A stretch of 64,000 nucleotides of DNA from Stenogyne calaminthoides. Lineage: Eukaryota; Streptophyta; Magnoliopsida; Lamiales; Lamiaceae. This document shows positions 11,755 to 22,559 of the stretch, one piece after another. Below the pieces are notes generated by a model. The model was not told where the DNA came from. It did not search any database and saw nothing but the letters and a program-made list of their open reading frames with translations. The stretch spans positions 22,289,853 through 22,353,852 of the forward strand of contig JBBCBC010000002.1 in assembly GCA_037126765.1 (NCBI GenBank), written 5' to 3'. The stretch's first letter is position 1. The number at the start of each line of letters is the position of its first letter. A program made the position numbers and the translations under genes.

Positions 11755-12075
11755 TCATGCTCTTACGTCTGACAATACCTTTACATCGTCTCCGATGAGC
11801 AGAATATCGTCTACGTATATTACTAAGAATACCAATGCAGTTCCGACGCGCTTCTTATACACACAACTTTTGAACTCGTTTTGATCGAACCCGTAAGACT
11901 TTATAACCTGATCAAAACATTGGTTCCAAGTACGCGACGCTTGCTTTAGTCCATAAATGGATTTCTTGAGCTTGCAAACTAGATTTTCTTGGCCTTTTTC
12001 AATGAACCCTTCGGGTTGCTGCATATAGATTTCTTCTTCAAGACTTCCGTTGAGGAAAGCTGTCTTGACATCCAT
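11755..12075 (-). pseudogene. Copia reverse transcriptase fragment, tandem copy 2
   Basis: Second copy of the 106-codon RT core. It differs from copy 1 at two residues (Val to Ile in KKSIYGLK, Ile to Phe in QNEFKS) and is identical in protein to copy 3. Both catalytic Asp blocks are intact. It is cut off upstream by the LTR-tail junction at 12240. Confidence 0.85.
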
Positions 12076-12540
12076 TTATCAGATCTCAAAATCGAGATGC
12101 GCAGCTATCGACAAGAGAATACGGATGGACTTGAGCATAGCTACAGGTGAAAAGGTCTCCTCATAGTCGATCCCTTCTTTCTGAGTATATTCTTTTGCCA
12201 CAAGTCTAGCCTTGAAGGTTTCTACCTTTCCGTCCGGTCCAAACTGATTCATTTCAAGACTCGATCAAAGCTAATCGCTTTCACACCGATCAAGACAAAA
12301 GTTTTTCAGAAGTCTATTCACCCCTCCCCTCTAGACTTCTGCCCTCACAAAACCCGTTCGGGACCTACAGAAAGGTACAAAACCTTTCTTGGAATCTTGC
12401 ATGCTGAATCACTTTAAGACAATATCTATGTATGAAGCTTGCGATAAGCCTATCATCATTTTCTTGTGATCTCGAGTGATTATGATCCCAAGGATGTGAC
12501 CGGCTTCCCCTTAGTCCTTCATATCAAAATGTTTTGACAG

Positions 12541-12986
12541 TCATGCTCTTACGTCTGACAATACCTTTACATCGTCTCCGATGAGCAGAATATCGTCTAC
12601 GTATATTACTAAGAATACCAATGCAGTTCCGACGCGCTTCTTATACACACAACTTTTGAACTCGTTTTGATCGAACCCGTAAGACTTTATAACCTGATCA
12701 AAACATTGGTTCCAAGTACGCGACGCTTGCTTTAGTCCATAAATGGATTTCTTGAGCTTGCAAACTAGATTTTCTTGGCCTTTTTCAATGAACCCTTCGG
12801 GTTGCTGCATATAGATTTCTTCTTCAAGACTTCCGTTGAGGAAAGCTGTCTTGACATCCATTTATCAGATCTCAAAATCGAGATCTTGACTATCGACAAG
12901 AGAATACGGATGGACTTGAGCATAGCTACAGGTGAAAAGGTCTCCTCATAGTCGATCCCTTCTTTCTGAGTATATTCTTTTGCCAC
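12541..12986 (-). pseudogene. Copia reverse transcriptase of E1, tandem copy 3
   Basis: The copy that stays joined to the rest of E1. The core ORF 12541-12861 is identical in protein to copy 2, with DVKTAFLNG and YVDD present. The N-terminal RT part (12765-12986, with EYTQKEGIDYEETFSPVA) is in another frame, so a frameshift separates them. A short local change (atcttgac in place of atgcgcag) near 12,880 distinguishes this copy. Confidence 0.8.
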
Positions 12987-13006
12987 AAGTCTAGCCTTGA
13001 AGGTTT

Positions 13007-13579
13007 CTACCTTTCCGTCCGGTCCTCTTTTTCTCTTGTATACCCACTTGCACCAATGGGTTTGACCCCATTAAGTGGTTCGACTAGCTCCCACACCTTA
13101 TTATGATCCATAGAACCCATCTCGGCTTCCATTGCCATCTGCCAAGAACTCGCGTCCTTGTCTTGGATTGCCTCATTGTAAGTCCATGGGTCCGACGACT
13201 CTCCTATCCCCATGAATCTCTCAGGTTATCTAACGACCCTCCCACTACGACGAGGTTCTGGTTGTGTAAGTGTATCGTTTGGTATGTCAACTTGTACTGT
13301 TGGCATCGAGGTAAGCCCCCTTAGCTCATCCAAGGTAATCTCACTTCTGGGCTTTTTATCATTCATATAGTCTTCTTCCAAGAATCTAAAGTGCGTACTG
13401 ATTACCACCTTTTGATCTTCGGGACCATAGAACATGCATCCTTTCGTTCCCTCGGGGTACCCTATAAACAACCTTAATTCCGATCGTAGATCCAACTTGC
13501 CGGCTTCCTTATCCAACACGTATGCCAGACATCCCCAAAGTTTCATATGTCTTAAACTGGGGGCTTGCGCCCGGTTCAC
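13007..13579 (-). pseudogene. E1 integrase-RT linker region
   Basis: Minus-strand ORFs 13226-13579 and 13007-13213. They contain the conserved Copia block after integrase (KLWGCLAYV, then RLFIGYPEGTKGC, then KVVISTHFRFLEEDY) and the RT entry motif DKDASSWQMAMEAEM. A stop follows RSGRVVR, and the frame is lost after GVKPIG, so the polyprotein is broken at least twice here. Confidence 0.8.
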
Positions 13580-14106
13580 AATTCTTTAGGGGTTTTGGGA
13601 ACCGATTTGGATGGCACCAAATTCAGAATGTAAGCCGATGTTTCCAAGGCGTGACCCCAAAACGATTTGGGTAGATCTGCATAACTCATCATCGATCTGA
13701 CCATTTCTAAAAGAGTTTTGTTTCTTCGTTCTACAACCCCGTTTTGTTGAGGGGTTCCGGGTGCAGTCAATTGGGATACAATCCCTTAATCAGACAAGTA
13801 GTTCAAAAATTCATCGCTGAGGTATTCGCCTCCACGATCAGATTGTAGACACTTGATACGTTTCTCCCTATGATTCTTTGCTTGAGCCTTAAATTCTTTG
13901 AATTTATCAAAGGTCTCAGATTTATGCTTCATAAGGTAAACGTATCTATATCTTGAGTAATCATCGATAAAAGTAACGAAATACTCATGACCTCCTCTTG
14001 CTTTGATTGACATTGGATCACATACATCGGTGTAAATGATTTCCAACACTTCTTTGGCTCTATTCCCCTTGGCTCCAAATGCCCTCTTGGTCATTTTACC
14101 CTCCAA
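13576..14106 (-). pseudogene. E1 integrase core with nonsense codons
   Basis: The DDE-type integrase catalytic residues can be placed: Asp in YTDVC, Asp in QSDRGGEY and Glu in GVVERRNK. A TAA stop follows YLSD, between the second Asp and the Glu, and a TGA replaces the Trp expected after PKEL (TGG to TGA, a deamination-type change). The first block lies in 13786-14106 and the second in 13576-13770, in order. Confidence 0.85.
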
Positions 14107-14218
14107 ACATGATTCAAGAAGTCAAAAAAAATGGTTCAACTTGAGGGAGAGACTCCAATGAACCATCTTGAACCAACCTTTGGATCCTTTTTGGATTAAT
14201 ATGACCTAGTCTCAGATG

Positions 14219-14632
14219 TCATAGAAGTGTTTCATTCACTTCTGATGAACGTTTTCTTTTATTACTCGAAACAGTCGATGTGTTATAGGATGCAATTTGT
14301 GAGTGATGTGCACAGTTAATCGTGTAGAGATTATTCGACAATGTTCCATGACAGATAAACTCATTATTAAGAGTAATGGTAACAACTTTATTAAAAGTAA
14401 CTGAATATCCATCAAGAAAAAATTTAGAAACTGAAATCAAATTCTTTCTAAAGCTAGGAACGTAAAGAACATCTCTCAAGATTAAAACTTTGTCTTCAAA
14501 AGACAACCGCACTTCTCCCAGTGCTTCAGCTGCTACTCTCGTAGCATCGCCCAGTGTGATGAGGATCTCACTCCCACTAAGTTGTCGGGTCCGCTTGAAC
14601 CCCTGTAAAGTGAAACAAACATGATCAGTGGA
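14219..14632 (-). pseudogene. E1 protease-integrase spacer
   Basis: ORF 14219-14512 matches the Copia spacer between protease and the integrase zinc-binding region (LRDVLYVPSFRKNLISVSKF). The equivalent place in E3 carries a 26-bp minisatellite. In E1 the sequence around 14525-14560 is the simple, unexpanded form. Confidence 0.7.
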
Positions 14633-15571
14633 TCACGTATCCACTACCCATAAATGGGTAGCATACGCCGCTAAACAAGTTTCAACAACTAGAGCATGAG
14701 AATTACCTTTCTCTCCATTCCGCTTAGGTATAGAATAGGCAGACCTCCAATGTCCTATTTTACTGTTTTCCAAACATTTCCTCATGCTTGAACTTTCTTT
14801 CTCGTTGGACGTTAAGCCTACTTTGTTTATCCTCTTTCTCTTTTCATCATTCTTACCACCATCTGGCTTAGAAAGAAGAGAAGACCCCCTTTTTCCCAAG
14901 TTCTTTTCCTTGCGCTCCATTTCCTCTTCAACCAATGTAAGGGCATTTACCAGATCATCCACCGTAAAATCTAGATCGCTCATCAGATACTCTAGATAGT
15001 GATGATCATAGCCTTTTGGTAAAGAATGGAGGATGAGATCAACTTTAGCTTTGAAATCACATTTTTCGCCAAGGATATCAAGTTCCTCAAAGAGAACCAT
15101 AACCCTATGAACGTGCTCCCTTGCGGTCGTTCCTTTTTCCATTTTTAATTCAGTCATTTCACGCTTCACGCTTTGGATTGCCGGATGTGCAAACATCGCT
15201 TCGAGATTTCGCATGATGTCTGCAGCTGACTCAAAACCTTGGTGAAGGCATCTTAACAAATCTGACATATATGCCAAAATTGTATCCTTCATCAATTCAT
15301 TTGTCAACTCCCATTCACCATATTGCATCTTGTCCCATACTCCGGCACCCTTAGCAGGTTTTTTGGGTTTTGGTGTATCAAGCACTTATTTTGATGGTTG
15401 TGCAGCTAGGACAAGTTTCATTTTATAATTCCAATCAATATAATTTTCACCAGTAAGCATAAGATCCTTGAGTTTATACAACAGTGGATTAAAAGGTTGT
15501 GACATACTTAACCGAAATAAATAACGATTGTATAGCACAAAATTATCACATAATTCGATCACATGAATCAT
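14633..15571 (-). pseudogene. E1 gag and start of protease
   Basis: Gag in one frame with a TAA stop at 15386-15388 (after AAQPSK). The second part, 14633-15385 (250 codons), holds the UBN2-type gag domain (residues ~20-140). A nucleocapsid zinc knuckle near residue 205 has lost cysteines (CLENSKIGHWRSAYS instead of the CX2CX4HX4C pattern). The open frame ends exactly at the protease active site: VVDT is followed by TGA where Gly is expected. It starts at either the Met at 15571 or the MSQPF Met about 20 codons in. Confidence 0.85.
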
Positions 15572-15590
15572 ATTAAAATCTCAAAAAAAT

Positions 15591-15800
15591 ATGAACATGC
15601 ATCAGCCAACATCTCAAAACAGTTTAAATAAGCCACGTGAGGTGGGTCATTATTTAAACACATTCAAGCAGGTTACAAACAAGAACAGTTACAAACCTTT
15701 AATGTCCAGATTAATAGTTGGCTCCCAATTGACCAATATAAAATTGACAAGGACTTCGGGGAAGTATATGCATATCAATTTTATACCTAAGTAATAACCA
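15591..15800 (-). other. Conserved leader block directly before gag (E1)
   Basis: Almost identical to 54575-54778 in E3 (in opposite orientation), although neighbouring leader sequence has diverged. The antisense strand stays open for 67 codons in both copies, with only four residue differences. A structured leader or packaging signal is the simplest reading (inference); a real antisense protein is not supported by other evidence. Confidence 0.5.
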
Positions 15801-16296
15801 TTATTAAATAACAATTATTATTTCATTTTGAACGAGCCTCGTGGGGAGGGTCATCGTCGCCACTAACAATAATCCACAATCATCCCTTCAGAATTTATTC
15901 ATGTGAAAACCATCTTTTGGTCGTCCCGTGGGGGGAATTTCTCCAAGAGAATTCACAAATAAATAAACATGGAGGTCAAAATTAATTCAATTTTATTATC
16001 CGGAATAAAATTGTCAATTAATTGTTTTCAAAACATACTTAGTAATTTTTGAAAGTGAGATTTTTTCAAAACAATTTATCATGCATCGCATATTTAAACA
16101 AATTAAATAAGCACCAAAACTAAAAAAAAAAATATCAAAACAAAAAATTAAACATATTGGGCACATATATCCAAATGTCACGGTTAATTTTTGTCATGTC
16201 TTGATCTTGAGAAATCGTCTTCGTAGCACTCATCATTCGTCTCGAAAGGCTCCCACTCGACAGCAATATTTTCTTTAAAACCAGACTCGCGTCCAG
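15801..16296 (-). other. E1 leader, AT-rich part
   Basis: Non-coding leader sequence shared in outline with E3 (for example, the block around aacatattgggcacatatat). No gene is seen. Confidence 0.5.
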
Positions 16297-16720
16297 TCAG
16301 GAGACGACGCCCCACATTGGGTAGCTCAGAGTCTTATCGACGATTATTGCCCATCTACAAGACGCTGTGTCCAGGCCGCCATCATCGCCTTGCCGCCGGG
16401 CTCGGCAGCGTGCATGGATCCACGCAAGACGCCCATGACCCAAAGGCTCTACTACTCCACCCGGGTGAGACTCCTGCCATTTCGACCCAGCGTGCAAGCC
16501 TTTTTTATACAAGGCTGGCCCCTCACAAGGTCGCGATCCAGGCCAGCGCCTGCACGCCTGCCCAGTTCGCCGCCACGCTTAGGTTTTGTGCGGCGGCGCC
16601 GAAAGTGCTCGGCACAACTCTTCAGACGCTGCGGCCGCCTGAAGCACCTCATGCTTTTGGCACAGACGTCCGCACTTGGTTGCCTGCCTTTAATTCTTCG
16701 CTTCGCTTCCGATCCGGGTT
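16297..16720 (-). other. GC-rich island in the E1 leader
   Basis: Strongly GC- and CpG-rich in an AT-rich element, and open in several frames for that reason. The flanks (gaagaattaaagg on one side, the tcgagacga / tcaagatcaag block on the other) match E3, but the GC-rich insides of E1 and E3 do not align by eye. It may be captured sequence or a hypervariable module. No protein family is recognised. Confidence 0.55.
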
Positions 16721-17001
16721 ATAATTTATTTACAAAAATAAATAAACCTAGATCTAGACTAGTCTATTATATTGATCAAATCAAACAAATCCTAATCTAC
16801 TCGTGGATTTTCTCACGAAGCAAAATGAATTCGAACGAATCGAATTAAAAAACACAATTTATATGCATGCATAAATAAACATTCATCAAATACCATGACA
16901 ATTGGATACCTGCCAAAAAGATCTAGCAATTCTACTATCCAATTCCAAATTTAATGAAAAAATGAATTAAATTACAATTTAAAATTCAGAGCCCGAAACA
17001 A
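16721..17001 (-). other. E1 leader next to the primer-binding site
   Basis: AT-rich leader, colinear with 53321-53640 in E3 (shared block with tctagactagtctatt). No coding signal. Confidence 0.5.
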
Positions 17002-17014
17002 GGCTCTAATACCA
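17002..17014 (-). other. E1 primer-binding site (initiator Met tRNA)
   Basis: The minus strand reads TGGTATTAGAGCC two bases inside the LTR end. This matches the 3' end of plant initiator Met-tRNA as used by most Copia elements, with one change from the E3 site TGGTATCAGAGCC. Confidence 0.85.
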
Positions 17015-17016
17015 GT

Positions 17017-18875
17017 TGTTGGGGAATGGATTGCCCGGATCTATTCGGGATGAATATTTAAATACAAAATTAATTCTAATAATTATTACTAGCATGAATT
17101 AATCATATATTAATTCAAATAATAATTCAACAACAAATTATGCATACAAATTCGTCACATAAATCCTACGCATGCAGGATTGCTAGGAGTTTACGTGAAC
17201 TAACCTCTCGGAGTGACAACCGTTGAGAAGATGGATATACCGTTCACACGAACAAACCCAAAGAGCCTTCTCAAGTATTCCCTCGTCCTTGTTCAACAAT
17301 CTGGTGGAAGGATACTCGCGAACAATTTAACAAAAGGAAAAATAAAATTATGTTGCACCACCTTTGTGGATTTCTAATTTTTCCAACACATGGAATTGCC
17401 TTGGGGATGAAAAATTCATCCCCTATTTATAGAGAGGGTGGTGGCCGATTTTTTGTGTGTGAATAAGATGGAAAAATCTTTTTCTTGATCTCCAAGAAAT
17501 CCTGAATATATCCCATATATTCTTTTTCTCCATATTTAAAATATTCCACAAAAATTTCACCTCCTCTTGTTATGGATATTTTCAAAAAATAAGGGCCAAG
17601 ATTTTCAAGATTGAGATCTTCTTGAACTTATGAGATATTCTTGTATTCCAAGAATACATATCTTCCATAATACCTTTTCAAGAAAATCAAGAAAATCTTT
17701 CCTTCCTTATTTTACTCATAATTTTCGAAAAACACAAATAAATGGCCAAGTGGGAGTTTTCTTGAATTTAATGAGATAAACTTGTATTCCAAGAATACTT
17801 ATCCTCATTCCATAACAAAATTCAAAGAAAATCTTTCTCCCTCTTTATTTATCTATTTTCGAAAATTTAGGGTAAAATAGGCAATAATATTTTATTTAAT
17901 TTTTAACACCTTTTTTCAGTTATTGGACTTTATATTTGGGCTACTTGAGGGGCCTTTAGGAGAATTAAGATTGGACCTTCCAATGGACCTTGAATTTCAA
18001 ATATTGAGCCACAATATTATTCAAGCTCATAAATATTAATTAATCTCACTACATAATTAATATTGCACTATCCATCTTAACTCATATTACTGTTAATAGG
18101 GCTCCCGGTTATTATTTCCCGCATTTAAGATTATCCAGTCCATTAATTAATTTCAGCCACTGAAATAGCTTCACTTTAATTAATATATGTTTCCTTGGTT
18201 CAGGAACGACTCAACATTATTATCCATACCGGAAAACTAATCCCACTTGCAAGATTTGGTATGATAAAACTTCTGAGCCTCCCAAGGGGACTAATCAAAT
18301 AAGACGCACTTGCACACCGATTCTCCGAATTAAATCTTAGCAATCGTCATGTAACTAATAATATTGCCCAAGATACAAGGTATTGAATCTCATTAATTCT
18401 CTACCCATCGTAAGTCAAAGCAATAGTTATTAATTCCACACGATCCTATTTAAGGGACGGGGATTAAGAAATAACTAACCACTGAGGTCTAATTCTTCTG
18501 TATTCAGTTCTGAAGAATTTATTCTCCTGTAGGTCCTCTTCAGCGCATCATAATGCACTAGTGTTATCTCTTGGTCAAGACAAGTCAATCTAAACCTTAC
18601 ACTTCAACCTTTCACGATGGATTGTTCATTTCCATCTGGGTTGTGAATTCCATACTTTTAGTTACAAGGGACTGTTAATTTAATCTTTTGTGATCTGGTA
18701 TCACTAAATTAACTACAATGTAACATGTACTTATTATTGAACAGTTATGCAGTAAATATATGTACATTCAATGATATTTAAAGCACCAGTGATAAATAAT
18801 TTATTTCAGCAAATAAGCCCGAAATTCAGTCTGGTTATACAAAGTAAAAGCATACTTTCCAGTATAACCCCAACA
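17017..18875 (-). repeat. 5' LTR of E1 (1,859 bp)
   Basis: Canonical TG...CA ends: on the + strand it begins tgttgggg and ends ataaccccaaca. It aligns throughout with the E3 LTRs (51470-53305, 58827-60663). TATA box on the minus strand at 17421-17434 (ctctataaatagggg). The bases after it (ggaac) belong to E2 RNase H. The matching second target-site copy was lost with the missing 3' half. Confidence 0.85.
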
Positions 18876-19137
18876 GGAACTACCCCTAGTTCTCTTAAGA
18901 ACTATAAAATCTAGATAGCCTCCTTGAGGTTTCTGATATAGCAATGTACTCAACTTCGGCTGTTGAATCTGCGGTCGACCTACTTGGAACTATTCTAACT
19001 GACCGCCTCATCATTGAGAGTGAAACGTAACCTAACTGTGATTTGTAATCATCACAGTCGGATTGGAAACTTGCGTCAGCATAACCAGTGACTACTAGTT
19101 CTGACTACCCACCATAGACAAGGAAACATTCTTTAGT
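18876..19137 (-). pseudogene. E2 RNase H fragment
   Basis: Contains GYADASFQSD (first catalytic Asp) and STAEVEYIA (catalytic Glu), but in mixed frames. The segment ends around ELGVV, where the E1 LTR begins, so RNase H lacks its C-terminal half here. Confidence 0.7.
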
Positions 19138-19990
19138 TCATCTAAGATACTTCATAATGGTCTTGACAGCAATCCAGTGTGACTCACCCAGATTTTGTTG
19201 GTATCTACCAGTGATGTTGATAGCGTAGACCACGTTTGGCCTAGTGCAAGTCATGACGTACATGATTGACTCAATTGCATATGCATATGGGACATCTTTC
19301 ATGCGCTTGATATTAGCTTCAACAGAAGGACAATCCTTCTTTGATGGCTTTATCCCATGATTTGCCGGTAGGGACCCTCTTTTAAAGTTCTCTATCGCAA
19401 AACGCTTCAACACCTTGTCTACATAGGTGGACTGTGACAGCCTCAACATTCTCTTGGATCTATCCCTGTGGATCTTGATCCCTAGGATGTAGCAGGCTTC
19501 ACAAAGATCCTTCATCACGAAGGTTTTTGACAACCAATCTTTAAGGGGTTGCATTAACGGGATATTGGTTCTCAAAATCAATATGTCGTCGACATATACG
19601 ATTATGAAAACAATATTCTTCCCGCTGCATTTACAATAAACGCAAGGATCTTCTGAATTTCTGATGAAGTCAAAAGACTTGATAGCTTCATCAAATCGAA
19701 TATTCCAACTCCTAGAAGCTTGCTTCAATCCATAGATGGATCTCTTTAGCTTGCATACTAGATTAAAATTCGGCTTAGATATTAAAACCTTCCTATTGAA
19801 TCATAAACACTTCCTTATTAATGTTTCCATTGAGGAAAGTTGTTTTGACATTCATTTGTCAAATCTCATAATCATAGTGTGCTGCTATCACAAGTAAAAT
19901 TTGAATGGACTTGATCTTTGCAACTGGTGAGAAGGTCTCATCACAGTCAGTACTTTCGCATTGACTATAACCCTTCGTTACCAACCTAGC
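19138..19990 (-). pseudogene. E2 reverse transcriptase
   Basis: ORF 19138-19728 (196 codons) starts at MKQASRSWN and contains the intact catalytic VYVDDILI (around residue 46) and the conserved LGIKIHRDR. The upstream finger/palm part, with the first Asp block, lies at 19740-19990 in other frames, so RT is frameshifted. No start Met is needed because this is polyprotein sequence. Confidence 0.8.
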
Positions 19991-19999
19991 TTTGTAGGT

Positions 20000-20674
20000 T
20001 TATACTTTGTCATTTGAATCAATCTTATGCTTGAAGACCCAATCGCAACATATGGGTCTAACCCCTTTAGGCAACTCAACCAAGTCCCAGACTTGATTGG
20101 TGTACATCGAGTCCATCTTGAATTTCATGGCTTCATGCCAATTCTCTGAATCAATATCTGATATTGCTTCAGAATAAGTATTAGGATCGTCCTTATCCGG
20201 TATGTCCATATTATCGAGTTTCTCCCAGAGGTAACCGTATCTAATGGGTGGATTACGATTCCTAATTGACTTACGAAGTTGTGGTAGTGCAGGTTGTACA
20301 TTCTGATCGTGAAAATTTTGTGGTGCATCGATTTCATCAATGTCCAGAGAGTCCTCAAGAGCTACATTTTCAGATGCCTCTTGGGCGGGAGTTTGTACTA
20401 TGATGTTCTCATTCAGCCCACTTGGAGGTTCTTGCACTGGCAAGCCTACTCCAATTACGCTCCCACTGGTTGAAAGACGATCACCTAGTGAAAGACTCCC
20501 ACCTTGAAAGTTGTTGAATGCTCCCATTGATTCCTTGTCATGTTGCTTTGACAAGATATCAGTCTCTTTGTTAATTTGTAGTTCTTGAATTTCTTCAAGT
20601 TCTATCAGCTTACGACCTTGTTCCTTAAAGACATAGTCTTCTTCGAGGAACTTGGTCTGCCTAGAAACAATCAA
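20000..20674 (-). pseudogene. E2 integrase-RT linker
   Basis: 224-codon open frame. It has the acidic linker of Copia polyproteins followed by RKSIRNRNPP and the RT entry block DSENWHEAMKFKMDSM, ending in a partial GVRPICCDWVFKHK motif. It matches the E1 region 13007-13579 in role, with little sequence identity. Confidence 0.7.
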
Positions 20675-20689
20675 TAATTATTTCTCAGA

Positions 20690-21543
20690 TAGATAGAAGT
20701 AATATCATTTAGTTTCCTTAGGATATCCCAAAAGTAACCCTTTTCACCTTTGGATTCCAACTTGTCGGTAAACATCCTTTTCACAATCACGGGGCAACCT
20801 CATGTTTGATATGTGTAAAAGTTGGCTTCTTACCACACCATAGTTCATATGGTGTATGCTCAACCGATTTAGATGGAATCCTATTCAGAATGTAAATTGA
20901 GGTTTGTAACGTGTATCCCCATAAGAATGTCGGAAGAGAGGAAAAGCTCATCATGGATCTCACCATGTCTAACAGGGTTCAGTTTCTCTTCTCGAACACA
21001 TCGTTCATCTGAGGTGTTCCGGAAGGAGTCCATTGGGACTGGATTCCATATAACTTCAAGAAATCAATGAATTCATGGCTAAGGTATTCACCTCCTCGAT
21101 CTGATCGAAGAGTCTTGATACTCTTACCAAGTTGCTTCTCTACTTCAGCCTTAAACTCTTTGAATTTTTCAAAAGATTCGAATTTGTGTTTCATAAGATA
21201 CACGTATCCGTATCTTGAGAAATCATCAGTAAAAGTGATGAAGTATCCGAAGTGAACCCTAGCTAGAGTGGACAATGGTCCACAAACATCGTTGTAGATC
21301 AACTCTAGAACTTCTTTGGCATGCACCCCTTTCCCAGAAAAGGGGTCTGTTGATCATCTTGCCCATGAGATAAGATTCACAATCTCCATAAGACTCACAG
21401 TCGAATGGGGTTAAGTAGTCTAACTTTCTTAACCTTGCAATTCTTTTCTCGTTTACATGATCAAGTTCTACAATGACATAAGTAAGTCGGGTTTTCATGA
21501 TTACTAAGTTTGAGTCTTTTATTTTGTATATTAAGAACATCAT
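20690..21543 (-). pseudogene. E2 integrase
   Basis: ORF 20979-21326 contains the integrase core. Asp is in YNDVCGP, Asp in RSDRGGEY and the Glu probably in DVFEKRN, giving a DDE triad with usual spacing. The zinc-binding and HHCC part lies in 21259-21543 in another frame. The C-terminal end toward 20690 is degraded. Confidence 0.75.
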
Positions 21544-21672
21544 ATCTATAATGCAACAAATACATGTTGCGAGTAATAGAAAGAACTAGATGACAATCAT
21601 TAAGTTATAATCTAAAACCAAATGGTAAGTCTAACACATAAGTCCCCACACGTTCAGCTAGCAACTCTTGCT

Positions 21673-21912
21673 TCATTTCCACGTGTAACCCGCCCTAACT
21701 GTCCTAAGACACATGAGCCCCTTCACATTCGTACAAATGTGAGAGTCACATCCGGTATCTAATACCAAGCAGTTAGCGCTAATGAACATGTTTATCTTAA
21801 TAACAAACATAGATGTTCTAGTGCCAGAAGCACCTAGTGCCTTCCTTTTAGAAACCAGAACCTTATAGTCATTTTTCCATTGCCCTCTTCTACTTATAGT
21901 AGAGGCACACAT
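21673..21912 (-). pseudogene. E2 protease region
   Basis: 79-codon frame with the aspartic protease active site LDTGCDSHIC (around residues 52-61), intact here, unlike in E1 and E3. It is preceded by the gag nucleocapsid tail, which is degraded. Confidence 0.75.
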
Positions 21913-22559
21913 CCTTGTCTACCAGCTTCTTCTTTTGAACACCATCTTAGTGATGGTGAACTCAAAGGTCTTGAGCACGTTGTGAAGTGCGGGCATGGTC
22001 GCATCCGTCTTATTCATATTGTAGTTCACAATGAAGCCAAAATATGAATCCGGGAGCGACTGGAGGATAGCATAAATGAAAACATTGGTCTTTTAGCTTA
22101 ATGCCTAAATTACCAAGTTTCTCAATTAGGCCTTATCATCATTAGCACATGAGGTGAAATCTTCCCTTCTTTAGCTAACCGACATCTGAACATATCTCTC
22201 ATCACTTCATAAATCTCGGAATGAGATTCAGAATCAAAAAAATCCTTCAGATGTTTGAGCATCTAGAAGGGACCAATTTTCTCACGTCGCCTATGTTCAT
22301 CGGGAGTCATGCCGAGCAACATCACACACTGAGCCTGGAAAGCATCCTTTTGATGCTTCTTCTGAGCTACTACGTCAAACGTGGCTGCCTTAGAGTACCA
22401 GCTGCAAGGGTAACCGAGATAGACGTGTCCAACACGTACTCAATCTTTTCTTGCCTTAGCACCAAGCACATGTTTCGGTGCCAGTCCACCAAAATTTGGC
22501 CTAGCCAATTTAGTTTGTTTCCAAAACATATCTCAATAATTGTTATACATTTCAACTAA
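21913..22559 (-). pseudogene. E2 gag remnant
   Basis: The N-terminal frame 22370-22555 holds the gag start of this Copia group (NKLNWLGQILVDWHRNMCLV, then VLRQEKIEYVLD). The rest, to 21913, is in several frames with stops. Gag normally spans about 250 residues, so most of it is still present but broken. Confidence 0.7.

Larger units (their letters stand above)
10670..13025. repeat. Three tandem copies of a 784-787-bp chimeric unit
   Basis: Units 10670-11456, 11457-12240 and 12241-13025. Each consists of a SIRE LTR tail (about 125 bp) joined to about 660 bp of reverse-strand Copia reverse transcriptase. All junctions fall on a shared gtcc (10666-10669, 11453-11456, 12237-12240, 13022-13025), a microhomology between the LTR and the polyprotein sequence. 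Units 2 and 3 share changes that unit 1 lacks, and unit 3 alone continues into the full E1 polyprotein. This indicates a microhomology-bounded tandem duplication followed by a second round. Confidence 0.85.
10796..18875 (-). mobile_element. Copia element E1, 3' end missing
   Basis: In minus-strand order: 5' LTR (18875-17017), PBS, GC-rich leader, gag, protease remnant, integrase, linker and reverse transcriptase. RNase H and the 3' LTR are absent; sequence stops at a fusion with the SIRE-B LTR. LTR length (~1.85 kb), gag type and PPT/LTR style suggest the Tork/Angela side of Copia (clade uncertain). E1 is the same family as E3 at 51470-60663. It inserted into the RNase H region of E2, whose sequence starts at 18876. 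Several nonsense codons show it is dead. Confidence 0.85.

Noticed and set aside
16317..16848. Long overlapping open frames in the GC-rich block
   Set aside because: Several frames on both strands are open at once because the sequence is CpG-rich and stop-poor. No domain, and it lies in a retroelement leader.
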